Assembly (NCBI GenBank): GCA_030849065.1
Contig: JASAON010001337.1
Span: forward strand, 1 to 14,925
Length of the DNA: 14,925 nucleotides
Direction of reading: 5' to 3'
From: Jaenimonas drosophilae
Taxonomy: Eukaryota; Euglenozoa; Kinetoplastea; Trypanosomatida; Trypanosomatidae
Shown here: piece after piece, positions 1-7,196 of the stretch
Numbering within the stretch: position 1 is the stretch's first letter
Layout: each line of letters opens with the position of its first letter
Translations under genes and position numbers: made by a program
The notes under the pieces: model-generated
Told to the model about the DNA's origin: nothing
Database searches by the model: none
Seen by the model: the letters and a program-made list of their open reading frames with translations, nothing else

Positions 1-90
1 AAAATCGGTAAGCTTCCATGATGACGTGTTGGGCTTCTCGAAGGCGTACTTCTTGGCGAAGTCGGACTCACTCGCCGACGTGGTGGCCAT
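1..90 (-). CDS. PKAC: Protein kinase A catalytic subunit, N-terminal fragment (cut by the window edge)
   Basis: The reading frame opens at ATG 90 and runs without a stop for 30 codons to the left edge. The last part reads FEKPNTSSWKLTDF. This resembles the start of trypanosomatid PKA catalytic subunits, where a KP-[DN]-TS-x-WKL-x-DF stretch directly precedes the first strand of the kinase fold and the glycine loop. Only this pre-domain tail is visible, so no catalytic residue can be checked. The family phosphorylates Ser/Thr substrates; in kinetoplastids its regulation differs from the classical cAMP-controlled form. No in-frame or out-of-frame sense ATG lies upstream until 337, which supports the start chosen. 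The right edge holds the C-terminus of the same family, so this is one of two paralogues flanking the window. Family recognition is from memory of the conserved tail. Confidence 0.8.
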   Translation of the reverse strand, partial: MATTSASESDFAKKYAFEKPNTSSWKLTDF

Positions 91-140
91 CTTCCTAGTG
101 GTGCTAGCTCACGCTCGCGCACTCAAGTCAAAGACGACGA

Positions 141-167
141 ACACACACACCACACACACACACACAA
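141..167. repeat. CA/GT dinucleotide microsatellite
   Basis: Alternating C and A on the plus strand with one interruption (a CC at 150-151) is visible, reading as GT repeats in the transcript sense. It sits about 50-75 nt upstream of the PKAC start, inside the inferred 5' leader. Such dinucleotide tracts are common in kinetoplastid intergenic DNA and tend to vary in length between strains. Confidence 0.9.
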
Positions 168-183
168 ATGAATGGACTATGCT

Positions 184-326
184 CTTCGAGTATGGAACAA
201 AGCAGGTTTTCGTCCAGTGGTGGGAGACGAGTGGTGGAACAACGAACGATGTGATGAGAAAGTGGGGGGGAATGCGATGGCAGGTGAGAAAGAAAGGTGC
301 CGCAAAGTGTTTGGTGTTTTGCAAAC
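184..326 (-). promoter_or_regulatory. Candidate spliced-leader acceptor region for the left PKAC gene
   Basis: On the sense strand there is no AG dinucleotide from about 326 down to 186, roughly 140 nt. The stretch is rich in pyrimidines (for example CCTTTCTTTCTCACC at about 285-299 and a C-run near 265). The first AG is at 184-185. A long AG-free zone followed by AG is the usual arrangement upstream of a splice acceptor. Use of this site would give an ATG-free leader of about 93 nt before the start at 90. The exact site is an inference. Confidence 0.5.
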
Positions 327-588
327 CTATGCTACATGAGAAGAGTATAACAACGTTGGAAACAAAGTAGTAGTATGAAATCATGTTGCTGCAAGGAGCT
401 GACACAAGAAGTGAAGTAACATGAGTAACTAGGCTGTAAGAACTCCACAGATGCACGCACTGGGAAGGTAGCTGGCCAGAGATGGAACGCCACGGAGGGG
501 GTCAACGACGTGGATGTTGGTTGAACTGGCATAACAAGTGAGAGCGGCTCTCACGCTCGTTGCCGGCTTGATGATCGGGATCCGCCCC

Positions 589-3500
589 TCAAATGATGTG
601 GAAGCCGTCGCTCACATGAGCCAAGGAGATGGATAACTTCTCCTGCAACACCGCCTTGTTGTTATAGTCGGGCAGGTCGAGCTGGTTCACGCATCCATGG
701 CCAACGGGAAGGCGCTGGGTATCCGCGCACTTGGCAATCTTAATGCGTCGCCGGTTATCGCTCGTCGCTACTGGAACTGCTGCGTTGGACGTACACAACT
801 GCAAAAAGCGCCGACGGTCGTTCTGAGACATCTCGCGAAGAACCTCCTGAAGGTGTTTGGGGGTGTTGGAGGACGTGGAAAAGCCCACAAACTCCAGCAC
901 ATCAATAATTGCCTGGGCAGACACATGTTGCACGCCACACAGGAGAAGAAGTAGGTCAGATGGAGAGAGGAGCTTCAAATGATTAACGAGGGCCGCCACA
1001 AAGTGAAAGCCCTTCTTCATCGCCGCCAGTGCATGGCTACGGCACTCAATGAGGTCGTACTGCACACGTAGTGCTATGTAATCCTGCACATTCTCACTCG
1101 TGACCTTGGTTTCAGCAGTGTAGCGTCCATCGTTGTGCGTTTCGAGAACACTCGGTGCGATGGCGGAGAAGTCCAAATCTGCGTCGGATAAGTCCGCAGA
1201 GCTGAGAAGCCGCAACCGCTTCAGCGTTCCCGCCATCACCGGGTCGTACTCCTCGTAATCCAACATGGAGGCCTTCATCCCACAAAAGTACTTGAGCACA
1301 GCAGAGCTCAGCTGAAGCGGAAGTGAGCGATTCTCAATGATGTTCTTGAGGAGCACCTTCCCCAGGAGTTCAAAGAGCTCCATTGGCACGTTGGCAGAGT
1401 CGCTCGCTGGCAAGAAGGTGGTGTTGGCGTTGAAGAGGGAGGTATCGGTGGTCAGATCAATCTCAGTAGCACGTACAAGGGCCTTGCTTTGCCGCACGAG
1501 TTGGTCGTAAAAGACGTTGAGCATCTCCGTCGTAAGGGCACCTTCATCGATGCCTGCCTCACCCTGGAAGACCACCATGATGGGCCGCATCATCTCCTCC
1601 TGTGAGAGCTTCGTGAAGATTTGCAGCATGGAATTCACCATGTTATCCCGGGCAACTGACACGAGTACACGTTCGTGGCTCCCGGAGCGCACGGCATGAA
1701 TGAAGGAGCGCACCGTTTCCAGCCGCTCATCACTTGGGGTCAGTGTAGCCGTAGCGCCAGCTGGGCTGCTGAAGTAAGGATGGCCAAGTGCTTCGTACGG
1801 AGTCATGCGACGAGTGGGCTCCGTGGCAAGAAGAGAAGCAATCAAATCCGCCAGCTTCTCATCCCCACCCACGCGCTTTGGCTGGATCTCCACCCGCACC
1901 TGACCGGGCTGCGGGCTCGGCAGCTCTGGTGCCCCCAGACTGGCATCCAGAAGGAAGGCGTTGGTGGCGGCAATCTCAAAGAAGGTCATGCCGAGCGCCC
2001 ACACGTCCGACATCCCCGTTGCGCCGTTCTTCTCCAGGGCAAGAAGCTGCTCAGGTGCCATGTAGTTCTTGGTGCCGGCATTGGTGATGCCCGTGACGGT
2101 TGTCGTGAGGTCCTCCGCGTCCAAGGAGCTGATGGACTTCTTGGCAATACCAAAATCACTGATCATGGGCCGGCCATCATCAGTGAGGAGCACGTTGGAT
2201 GGCTTGATATCCCCATGAACAATGCCATGCTCATGGATGTACGCCAGACCACTCATCAACTGGCGGAAGATATCCTGCAGCTCCGTCGTGGCAAAGCTCT
2301 CTCGCTTGTTCATGTGTGTTCGAATGCTCCCGCGGTGATAGAAGGGCATCAACAAATAACCAAACGGGCCATCGAAGAAGACCCCCTTCACACGAATGAT
2401 ATTGGGATGCGTGCACGAGGCTACAATCTGGACCTCCGTCTGGAAGCGGCGTTTGGCCACATCATCATCATCTACGGCCACCTCCTTCAGTGCCACGTGC
2501 TCTCCACGATCCGTGCAGTGGTACACCTTTCCATTCACGGTGTTGCTGAGAATGGAAGTCACGGGGTAGTCGGAGAAGGAGCGGTTCAACCACAGGCCAC
2601 TGCCCTTGATCATTCGGAGGATGCGCGAGCCGCTGAGAATGGACTTCCACGCAAGATCCGGATGCTGCTGATCCACCAGCTCCACCAAGCGTTGCTGAAT
2701 GGCCTTTTGATTGGCGATGTGGGTGGCAAGACGCTGTTGAAGGGCCTTGACCCGCTCCTGCAACGAAACGATGCGTCGGTCAGGTTCATCATTCACCTTG
2801 TACCACTCAATCTCCGCCTGCAGCTGAATGCGCTGACGTTCCATCACGAGCCGCTCGCGTTCAAGCCTGGCTTCATCATCCAGCAATCGATTGCCTTCTG
2901 CAAGAGTTTTTTGGAAGAGGCTCTCCTCCGCCCGTACATGATCCACTTGCTGCTGCAGCTGATCGAAGGCTGAGACGCGCCGCTCCGAGAGGAGGGCCTC
3001 CCCGGTCGATTGAGAAGCCGAACGTGCATGGCGCTCCAAGGCCTCACCCAGCCCACGTGCCTCGGCCAACATGGGTGAAATGCGAGCCATTTCCGCCTCC
3101 TCCTCCTCGAGTGCATGGCGTAGTCGCTGCGCTGCGCGATCCGTTGCATCGAACAAATCCGCCATGCGGCGCACCTCTCGATCAATGATATTCCGCCGAT
3201 TCACCAAGGTAGCCACATCTGCCACCTCGTCCTTCCCCTCTTCGTTGTTCTGTGTAGATGTAGCTTCTGATGAAGCACTTTCCCTCTCTGCCAGCCAATC
3301 CGGTGGCATACGCGCTCGTGCGCTGAGCTCCACTGCTACCATTAGATTCAGCTGGCGAATGGCATGCTCAACTTCGGTCGCGGTCCTCCACATGCTTCGA
3401 TACGCCTCATCTCGTTCGCGCTTTGCGTCAGTGTATACCCGCTGATCATGTGATTTGAGGGATTGGCGAAGCACCGCCTGCTTCTCGGAGGCCACTCGCA

Positions 3501-4428
3501 CCTGCTCCGTCAGGTTGTTGCTCGTGGCGATGTTCAACAGCCGCCGAACCTCGTCCGCCCTCACTGAAAAGGCCTCGAACTCCGCCCACTTGCCATGCTG
3601 CTGCTGGTAGGACTCCACCGCCGCACGAAAGGTGGAGGTACGTTGCAGCAGCTCATCCAGGCGCTGAAAGTCCTGCTCCGTCATTGTGGCGCGCGGTGCG
3701 GTGCTGCAGTCGGTGGCCATCGAAGCATGGCCTCCGGCGCTGCTCGTGAGGAGTGGGGTGTTCGGGGTGCGTGCAATCTTGGATTCGCACTTGGCGATAG
3801 ACACACGAATGGGGTCCAGCTCCGCCTCTGGGGAGTTGGAGTAGGCCCGACGAAGGTTCTCCAGCGCATGTGAATAGTCACCCAAGGCAAGTTGGGCGAG
3901 ACCCAAGCGGTAGTACGCCTTGAAGAAGTCTGGCTGAAGGCGAATGGCCTGCTCCGCATCGGCAGCGGACTGCGCGTACTCGCCGAGACGGTAGAAGGCA
4001 AACGAACGGTTGGTCCAGGTATATACAGAGGTTGGCTCCACCTCAATGGCTTGTGAGTACCTCTGCACCGCCTCACGAAGTCGGTCCTCCTTGAAGAAGC
4101 GATTGCCCTCCTCACGCAGGCGGGTTCCATCAATGTTAGAGCCACCTGTGGCGGTAAGCTGGGCGGTGCTGCGCTGCTGCTCGCGCTCAATCCACAGCGC
4201 AGGAGGCAGCCCGCCTGTATAGATGTTGCCCGACACCGCCGAATCCCCACGGCCTGCATCCGTACGCTGCCCAGGTGATGATGATGATGTGCCACCTCCT
4301 CCCTCACCCATCAGTGTGGCCATGAAGGGATGGTTCGAAGACACGACGCGGGTTCGAAGTGGTTCACCTTCCTCCGCTCTGGGGAGTAGGCCCATGAGCA
4401 AGCTCTCCAAGTTGTGAACGGGAAACAT
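589..4428 (-). CDS. TPR - coiled-coil - protein kinase - HECT E3 ubiquitin ligase fusion
   Basis: Predicted protein of 1279 aa. The open frame begins at a TTG (4443), so I place the start at the first ATG, 4428. Domains in order: a three-repeat TPR at about 103-200; a long, highly charged helical/coiled-coil region at about 305-585; a Ser/Thr kinase at about 620-887; and a HECT domain at about 905-1279. The TPR carries the carboxylate-clamp set R105, N109, N140, K170, R174, spaced as in HOP TPR1, which binds the EEVD tails of Hsp70/Hsp90. The kinase has the VALKE lysine (K648), HGD with D740, DFG (D758) and APE (791-793). Its glycine loop is degenerate (one Gly in LSNTVNGKVY), and HGD replaces HRD. 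The HECT part has the IDEG motif, catalytic C1246 in GHGCVNQLDLP, and Phe four residues from the end, so it should be ligase-competent. It lies between the carrier gene and PKAC in the same transcription direction. Kinase family assignment is uncertain. Domain calls are by eye; the chaperone link is inference. Confidence 0.9.
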   Translation of the reverse strand: MFPVHNLESLLMGLLPRAEEGEPLRTRVVSSNHPFMATLMGEGGGGTSSSSPGQRTDAGRGDSAVSGNIYTGGLPPALWIEREQQRSTAQLTATGGSNIDGTRLREEGNRFFKEDRLREAVQRYSQAIEVEPTSVYTWTNRSFAFYRLGEYAQSAADAEQAIRLQPDFFKAYYRLGLAQLALGDYSHALENLRRAYSNSPEAELDPIRVSIAKCESKIARTPNTPLLTSSAGGHASMATDCSTAPRATMTEQDFQRLDELLQRTSTFRAAVESYQQQHGKWAEFEAFSVRADEVRRLLNIATSNNLTEQVRVASEKQAVLRQSLKSHDQRVYTDAKRERDEAYRSMWRTATEVEHAIRQLNLMVAVELSARARMPPDWLAERESASSEATSTQNNEEGKDEVADVATLVNRRNIIDREVRRMADLFDATDRAAQRLRHALEEEEAEMARISPMLAEARGLGEALERHARSASQSTGEALLSERRVSAFDQLQQQVDHVRAEESLFQKTLAEGNRLLDDEARLERERLVMERQRIQLQAEIEWYKVNDEPDRRIVSLQERVKALQQRLATHIANQKAIQQRLVELVDQQHPDLAWKSILSGSRILRMIKGSGLWLNRSFSDYPVTSILSNTVNGKVYHCTDRGEHVALKEVAVDDDDVAKRRFQTEVQIVASCTHPNIIRVKGVFFDGPFGYLLMPFYHRGSIRTHMNKRESFATTELQDIFRQLMSGLAYIHEHGIVHGDIKPSNVLLTDDGRPMISDFGIAKKSISSLDAEDLTTTVTGITNAGTKNYMAPEQLLALEKNGATGMSDVWALGMTFFEIAATNAFLLDASLGAPELPSPQPGQVRVEIQPKRVGGDEKLADLIASLLATEPTRRMTPYEALGHPYFSSPAGATATLTPSDERLETVRSFIHAVRSGSHERVLVSVARDNMVNSMLQIFTKLSQEEMMRPIMVVFQGEAGIDEGALTTEMLNVFYDQLVRQSKALVRATEIDLTTDTSLFNANTTFLPASDSANVPMELFELLGKVLLKNIIENRSLPLQLSSAVLKYFCGMKASMLDYEEYDPVMAGTLKRLRLLSSADLSDADLDFSAIAPSVLETHNDGRYTAETKVTSENVQDYIALRVQYDLIECRSHALAAMKKGFHFVAALVNHLKLLSPSDLLLLLCGVQHVSAQAIIDVLEFVGFSTSSNTPKHLQEVLREMSQNDRRRFLQLCTSNAAVPVATSDNRRRIKIAKCADTQRLPVGHGCVNQLDLPDYNNKAVLQEKLSISLAHVSDGFHII

Positions 4429-4457
4429 CACGCAGCGACACAATACAGTGTTTGGTT

Positions 4458-4505
4458 CTGTGAAAAGTGAAAGATGTGATGTGGGTGGTGATGAAGATGA
4501 TGATT
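4458..4505 (-). promoter_or_regulatory. Candidate spliced-leader acceptor for the kinase-HECT gene (proximal)
   Basis: The sense strand reads CTTTCACTTTTCACAG, with the AG at 4458-4459 and no other AG for about 46 nt upstream. Use of this site would give a 29-nt, ATG-free leader before the start at 4428. It resembles the CTCACAG acceptor candidate of the SIZ/PIAS gene. A competing upstream site exists at 4562. Confidence 0.45.
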
Positions 4506-4561
4506 CTGGTTAATGTGGAGCACACACCAAGTCGGTAGTCCCTTCCGTTGAGGAAACAGTG

Positions 4562-4632
4562 CTGCATTGAAGTTTGCAAAGAGAACCGGAGAGGGAGAGA
4601 AGAACCATGATTGGTACGAATCAATCAATCAT
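4562..4632 (-). promoter_or_regulatory. Candidate spliced-leader acceptor for the kinase-HECT gene (distal)
   Basis: A pyrimidine-rich tract (sense GGTTCTTCTCTCCCTCTCC, about 4590-4608) is followed by the first AG at 4562-4563. About 69 nt upstream of it are AG-free. Just upstream of this AG is the first sense ATG (4565-4567), so the leader beginning here (about 133 nt) contains no ATG. Which of the two acceptors is used, or whether both are, cannot be told from sequence. Confidence 0.45.
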
Positions 4633-4755
4633 CTCACTTGTGTAGTTGAAACAATCACCACTGTACACATGTCTTCGCACATGTCGTGCAACTCTGGCAT
4701 TTGATCAACTGTAATGCCACAGTACAACCTGAAACCATTGCAACTTGGCGGGATA

Positions 4756-5697
4756 CTAGCCACTGGTGGTGCTATCCAGGGCAGCCCATCGCTTTAGGAC
4801 GTCATACCCACACATGGTGATGGCCGCATTTGGTGCGCTATATGCGATGCGAAAGGTCGTGCCCTTCCACAGTGCGCGAAAGCCCTCATCACGTGCAATG
4901 GAGAGCATTCCATCCAACAGACCACGGTAGTGGTAGCCAAATAAGGTTGAGGGATGTTGTTGGTGACGAAGCACGGTACGTTGAACCTGCAGACGAGTCT
5001 TGGTGAGCTCCAGCGGATTGGTGCACACAGATGCAACCGCGTTTGCTCCTGCTCCTGAGACCAAGGCGATGGTGGCTGGGTGCTCCACACCATCTGCCCG
5101 CTTCCACAGGCGCGGGAGCATCCTGGAAAGGTATTCGTACACAACAAAGTAAGTTGCTGAAAAGGGCCCAAAACTGGCCAAGGTTGAGGTGTAGCCTTTG
5201 TAAAGCCCACGAAAGCCTTCCTTGTGGACGATGGTGCGCAGGGCATCTGCACTACCCCGATAGCGCCCTTGAAGGGAAGAGGGCTGCGATTGAAGGCGCT
5301 CCTTGGATACATCCAGTGGCACCCACACAATGCAGCTTACCGCCTCAGCACCAAAACCACAGATGAAGTAGCGCAACGCGGTACAATTGCCGAAGATGCC
5401 AGCGGCTTCCATCCACTCCTTGAAGAAGTCATAGCTACTTAGGTACAACGCTACGCCAGGTGCGGAGCCCAGTACTGCCACTCCAAAGCCACGGTAGAAG
5501 CCACGCAGACCCTCCGTCCTCCACAACATCCGGACGCTTTGGCTCAGCGACACATGGGGATGCCTCTTTCCTGCCACGTGGAGGTCTGGGCCGCGCTCCG
5601 CCGCCATCCCCGTGAAGGCCACCGTCTTCAACGTATCCAGCGGGTGGCAAGCAGCCCTACCCATCACCCCCGCCAATGCGGCACACACGAGGTTCAT
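4756..5697 (-). CDS. Mitochondrial carrier (SLC25) family protein, substrate unknown
   Basis: Predicted protein of 313 aa, the normal length for this family, which exchanges metabolites across the inner mitochondrial membrane using six membrane helices in three repeats. The open frame begins at a TTG (5715), so I use the first ATG, 5697, giving MNLVCAALAGVMGR. All three family signatures are visible: PLDTLK at 19-24, PLDVSK (followed by ERLQ) at 127-132, and PLELTK (followed by TRLQ) at 228-233. The partner sequences GLRGFYRGF, GFRGLYKGY and GFRALWKGT complete each repeat. The second and third signatures do not match the S-adenosylmethionine, ADP/ATP or phosphate carriers as I remember them, so no substrate is assigned. 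There is no long N-terminal presequence, which is normal for carriers. The gene is co-oriented with its neighbours and looks intact. Confidence 0.93.
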   Translation of the reverse strand: MNLVCAALAGVMGRAACHPLDTLKTVAFTGMAAERGPDLHVAGKRHPHVSLSQSVRMLWRTEGLRGFYRGFGVAVLGSAPGVALYLSSYDFFKEWMEAAGIFGNCTALRYFICGFGAEAVSCIVWVPLDVSKERLQSQPSSLQGRYRGSADALRTIVHKEGFRGLYKGYTSTLASFGPFSATYFVVYEYLSRMLPRLWKRADGVEHPATIALVSGAGANAVASVCTNPLELTKTRLQVQRTVLRHQQHPSTLFGYHYRGLLDGMLSIARDEGFRALWKGTTFRIAYSAPNAAITMCGYDVLKRWAALDSTTSG

Positions 5698-7196
5698 GGG
5701 GGAAGAAGCACACAACTATGTAGCCACGTTTTGTTGAGACGAAGCTGGCTAGGGTTAGGATGTCCAGCCGCAACACCCGATTCCTTGATGGAAAGGGGTT
5801 AGGGTGCTAGTGAATAGAGAAGAACAAAGTAAGAGGGGGCAAGGCATGTAGTCGTTGTGCTATTGCTGCACGCAGATTCATTCCCGGAAGAACCAACTTG
5901 TGTGGGCTCAATCCACATGATTGGCCAGTCTTCACAGAACATATCGGTATGCCCAAATATGACAATACGCGTTCTGGGCGACGCCGCCTCCGACTTCGGA
6001 GTGGCCGCCGCGTTGCGTTCATGCGTGAATTGGGCGTGAGGGTAGCACTGGTGATGAAGGATCATGATGAGGGTGGGGGAGTGGAGAGACGTACGGATAC
6101 AGAATGAAGCCGCATACTGCACAAAAGTACACGTGCACAGAACAATCTACGTACACAGCCACCTTCGGGCTCCACTTTGACTGCCACGCTCATCCACTCC
6201 TACTCGGTAGCTTCGCATACACGATTTATGGATATGAAGCATGTTGGTCAAGGTCAGCAACGTTCACATGCACACACCAATGCACATGTGTGTTGCATCC
6301 AACACAGAATAGGAATGGAAATTGAGTGGAAGTTATAAGATTACCCCAACAACAACAAGAAAAGACGCTACTCCATACCTCCTTGACGATCGCTGACTCA
6401 GAGCACGCATGTACAACGCATCAAACATACAAAATACAATCAAAACTTCCGAGTGAAGACTGATATGCAGGAACTTCCTCGAATTCCACGGCGTGGTGAG
6501 TGCGCCACGTGGAGTACAAGCTCTTGAGCAGCCTACTCCTTTCCATCCGTACGCGCAAGCGTCCAGAACAAGCATTTATGAGAGGTGAATAAAACAATTT
6601 ACGTCAAAAATCACAATAATGGATGTAACTTCCCCCAAGCATCATGCATCTCTCCTGATCTCGGAGTGGAGGAACCACTCGGACCTTTTCTGTTTACCCA
6701 TCAGCACTCACAAACACCTACGTGCTCTCGTGTGATACAACCTGCTGTGGGAGGCATTCCTCGATGTTTGTGCTGCGGTTGGATGAGGAGAGGGGGAAAA
6801 TAACGCGGATCTATACCCGCGTCTGCCTGCCAAGGATGTAGCGCATCTCTCGTACCATCGGCATCTCTAACTCCGGTGATGCACACGAATTCCAGCGCTG
6901 GAGGGTGGCGTTGGGAAGCCCCCATTGCGGGGTTGTGTGTGCGTCTGGTATGGCCACGAACATGGGCCAGACGAGGTACATGACGACGCCCGTCTTGTTG
7001 TATCGCGTATGCGCTCAAACCTCCTGCACCACCAACTTCCATCCAAGGCTCCAGTAACCTTGATTAACGGGTCAGTGCCGTGTGTTGCAGTCGATAATAA
7101 TGAGCGGAGTACACGAGGGAACTATGATCAAAAGAAAACAACGCCGCAGCGTATTTGTCCTTCAAGATACAGCACATCGAATAACAGGTGAGTACA
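5698..7196 (-). other. 1.5 kb spacer: 3' UTR of 4EIP and 5' leader of the carrier gene
   Basis: No convincing gene is seen. The carrier side is sense-ATG-free from 5698 to 5844 and holds a good acceptor candidate at 5807. The rest should be mostly the 4EIP 3' UTR. One same-strand ATG-initiated frame of 113 codons (6701-7042) shows no recognisable motif and a composition like the surrounding DNA, so I do not call it. Confidence 0.55.
5807..5859 (-). promoter_or_regulatory. Candidate spliced-leader acceptor for the carrier gene
   Basis: The sense strand reads a pyrimidine-rich run (CCCCCTCTTACTTTGTTCTT, about 5819-5838), then TCTCTATTCACTAG with the AG at 5807-5808. About 51 nt upstream of it are AG-free. 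The resulting leader of 109 nt has no ATG, and the first sense ATG lies only at 5845-5847, upstream of the site. Confidence 0.6.

Larger units (their letters stand above)
91..588 (-). other. Spacer: 3' UTR of the kinase-HECT gene and 5' leader of PKAC
   Basis: No convincing gene is present. The half next to PKAC (91-334) lacks ATG on the sense strand and holds a GT-type dinucleotide repeat plus a pyrimidine-rich stretch, as expected for a trans-spliced leader. The part next to 589 should be the 3' UTR of the kinase-HECT gene. A 115-codon hydrophobic open frame here starts at a GTG, follows the pyrimidine-rich tract, and is not believable as a gene. Confidence 0.6.
4429..4755 (-). other. Short spacer: 3' UTR of the carrier gene and 5' leader of the kinase-HECT gene
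   Basis: This 327-base spacer has no gene. The sense strand is ATG-free from 4429 to 4564. Two acceptor-like sites lie within it. The remaining part, towards 4755, would be the carrier mRNA's 3' UTR. Confidence 0.6.

Noticed and set aside
109..456. 115-codon minus-strand hydrophobic open frame
   Set aside because: It begins at GTG, and its hydrophobic content comes from the pyrimidine-rich and GT-repeat DNA of a leader/3' UTR; no motif is present.
1675..2973. Long plus-strand frame (432 codons) opposite the kinase/coiled-coil region
   Set aside because: It is antisense to a protein with clear motifs; such shadows are common opposite long coding regions.
4429..4443. N-terminal extension of the kinase-HECT protein to the start of the open frame
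   Set aside because: The frame begins at TTG, not ATG; the first ATG is at 4428. The same holds for the carrier (TTG 5715, ATG 5697) and 4EIP (TTG 8906, ATG 8876).
4756..5697. S-adenosylmethionine carrier identity for the carrier gene, suggested by HPLDTLKT
   Set aside because: The second and third signature sequences do not match what I recall of that carrier, so the substrate is left open.
5749..5806. Telomere-like TTAGGG units (TAGGGTTAGG and GGTTAGGG)
   Set aside because: There are only two or three scattered units, not a tandem array, and they lie in the leader of the carrier gene.
6701..7042. 113-codon minus-strand open frame starting at ATG in the 4EIP-carrier spacer
   Set aside because: No domain, composition like the surrounding spacer, and no pyrimidine-AG acceptor just upstream. 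I would reconsider it only with conservation or ribosome footprints.
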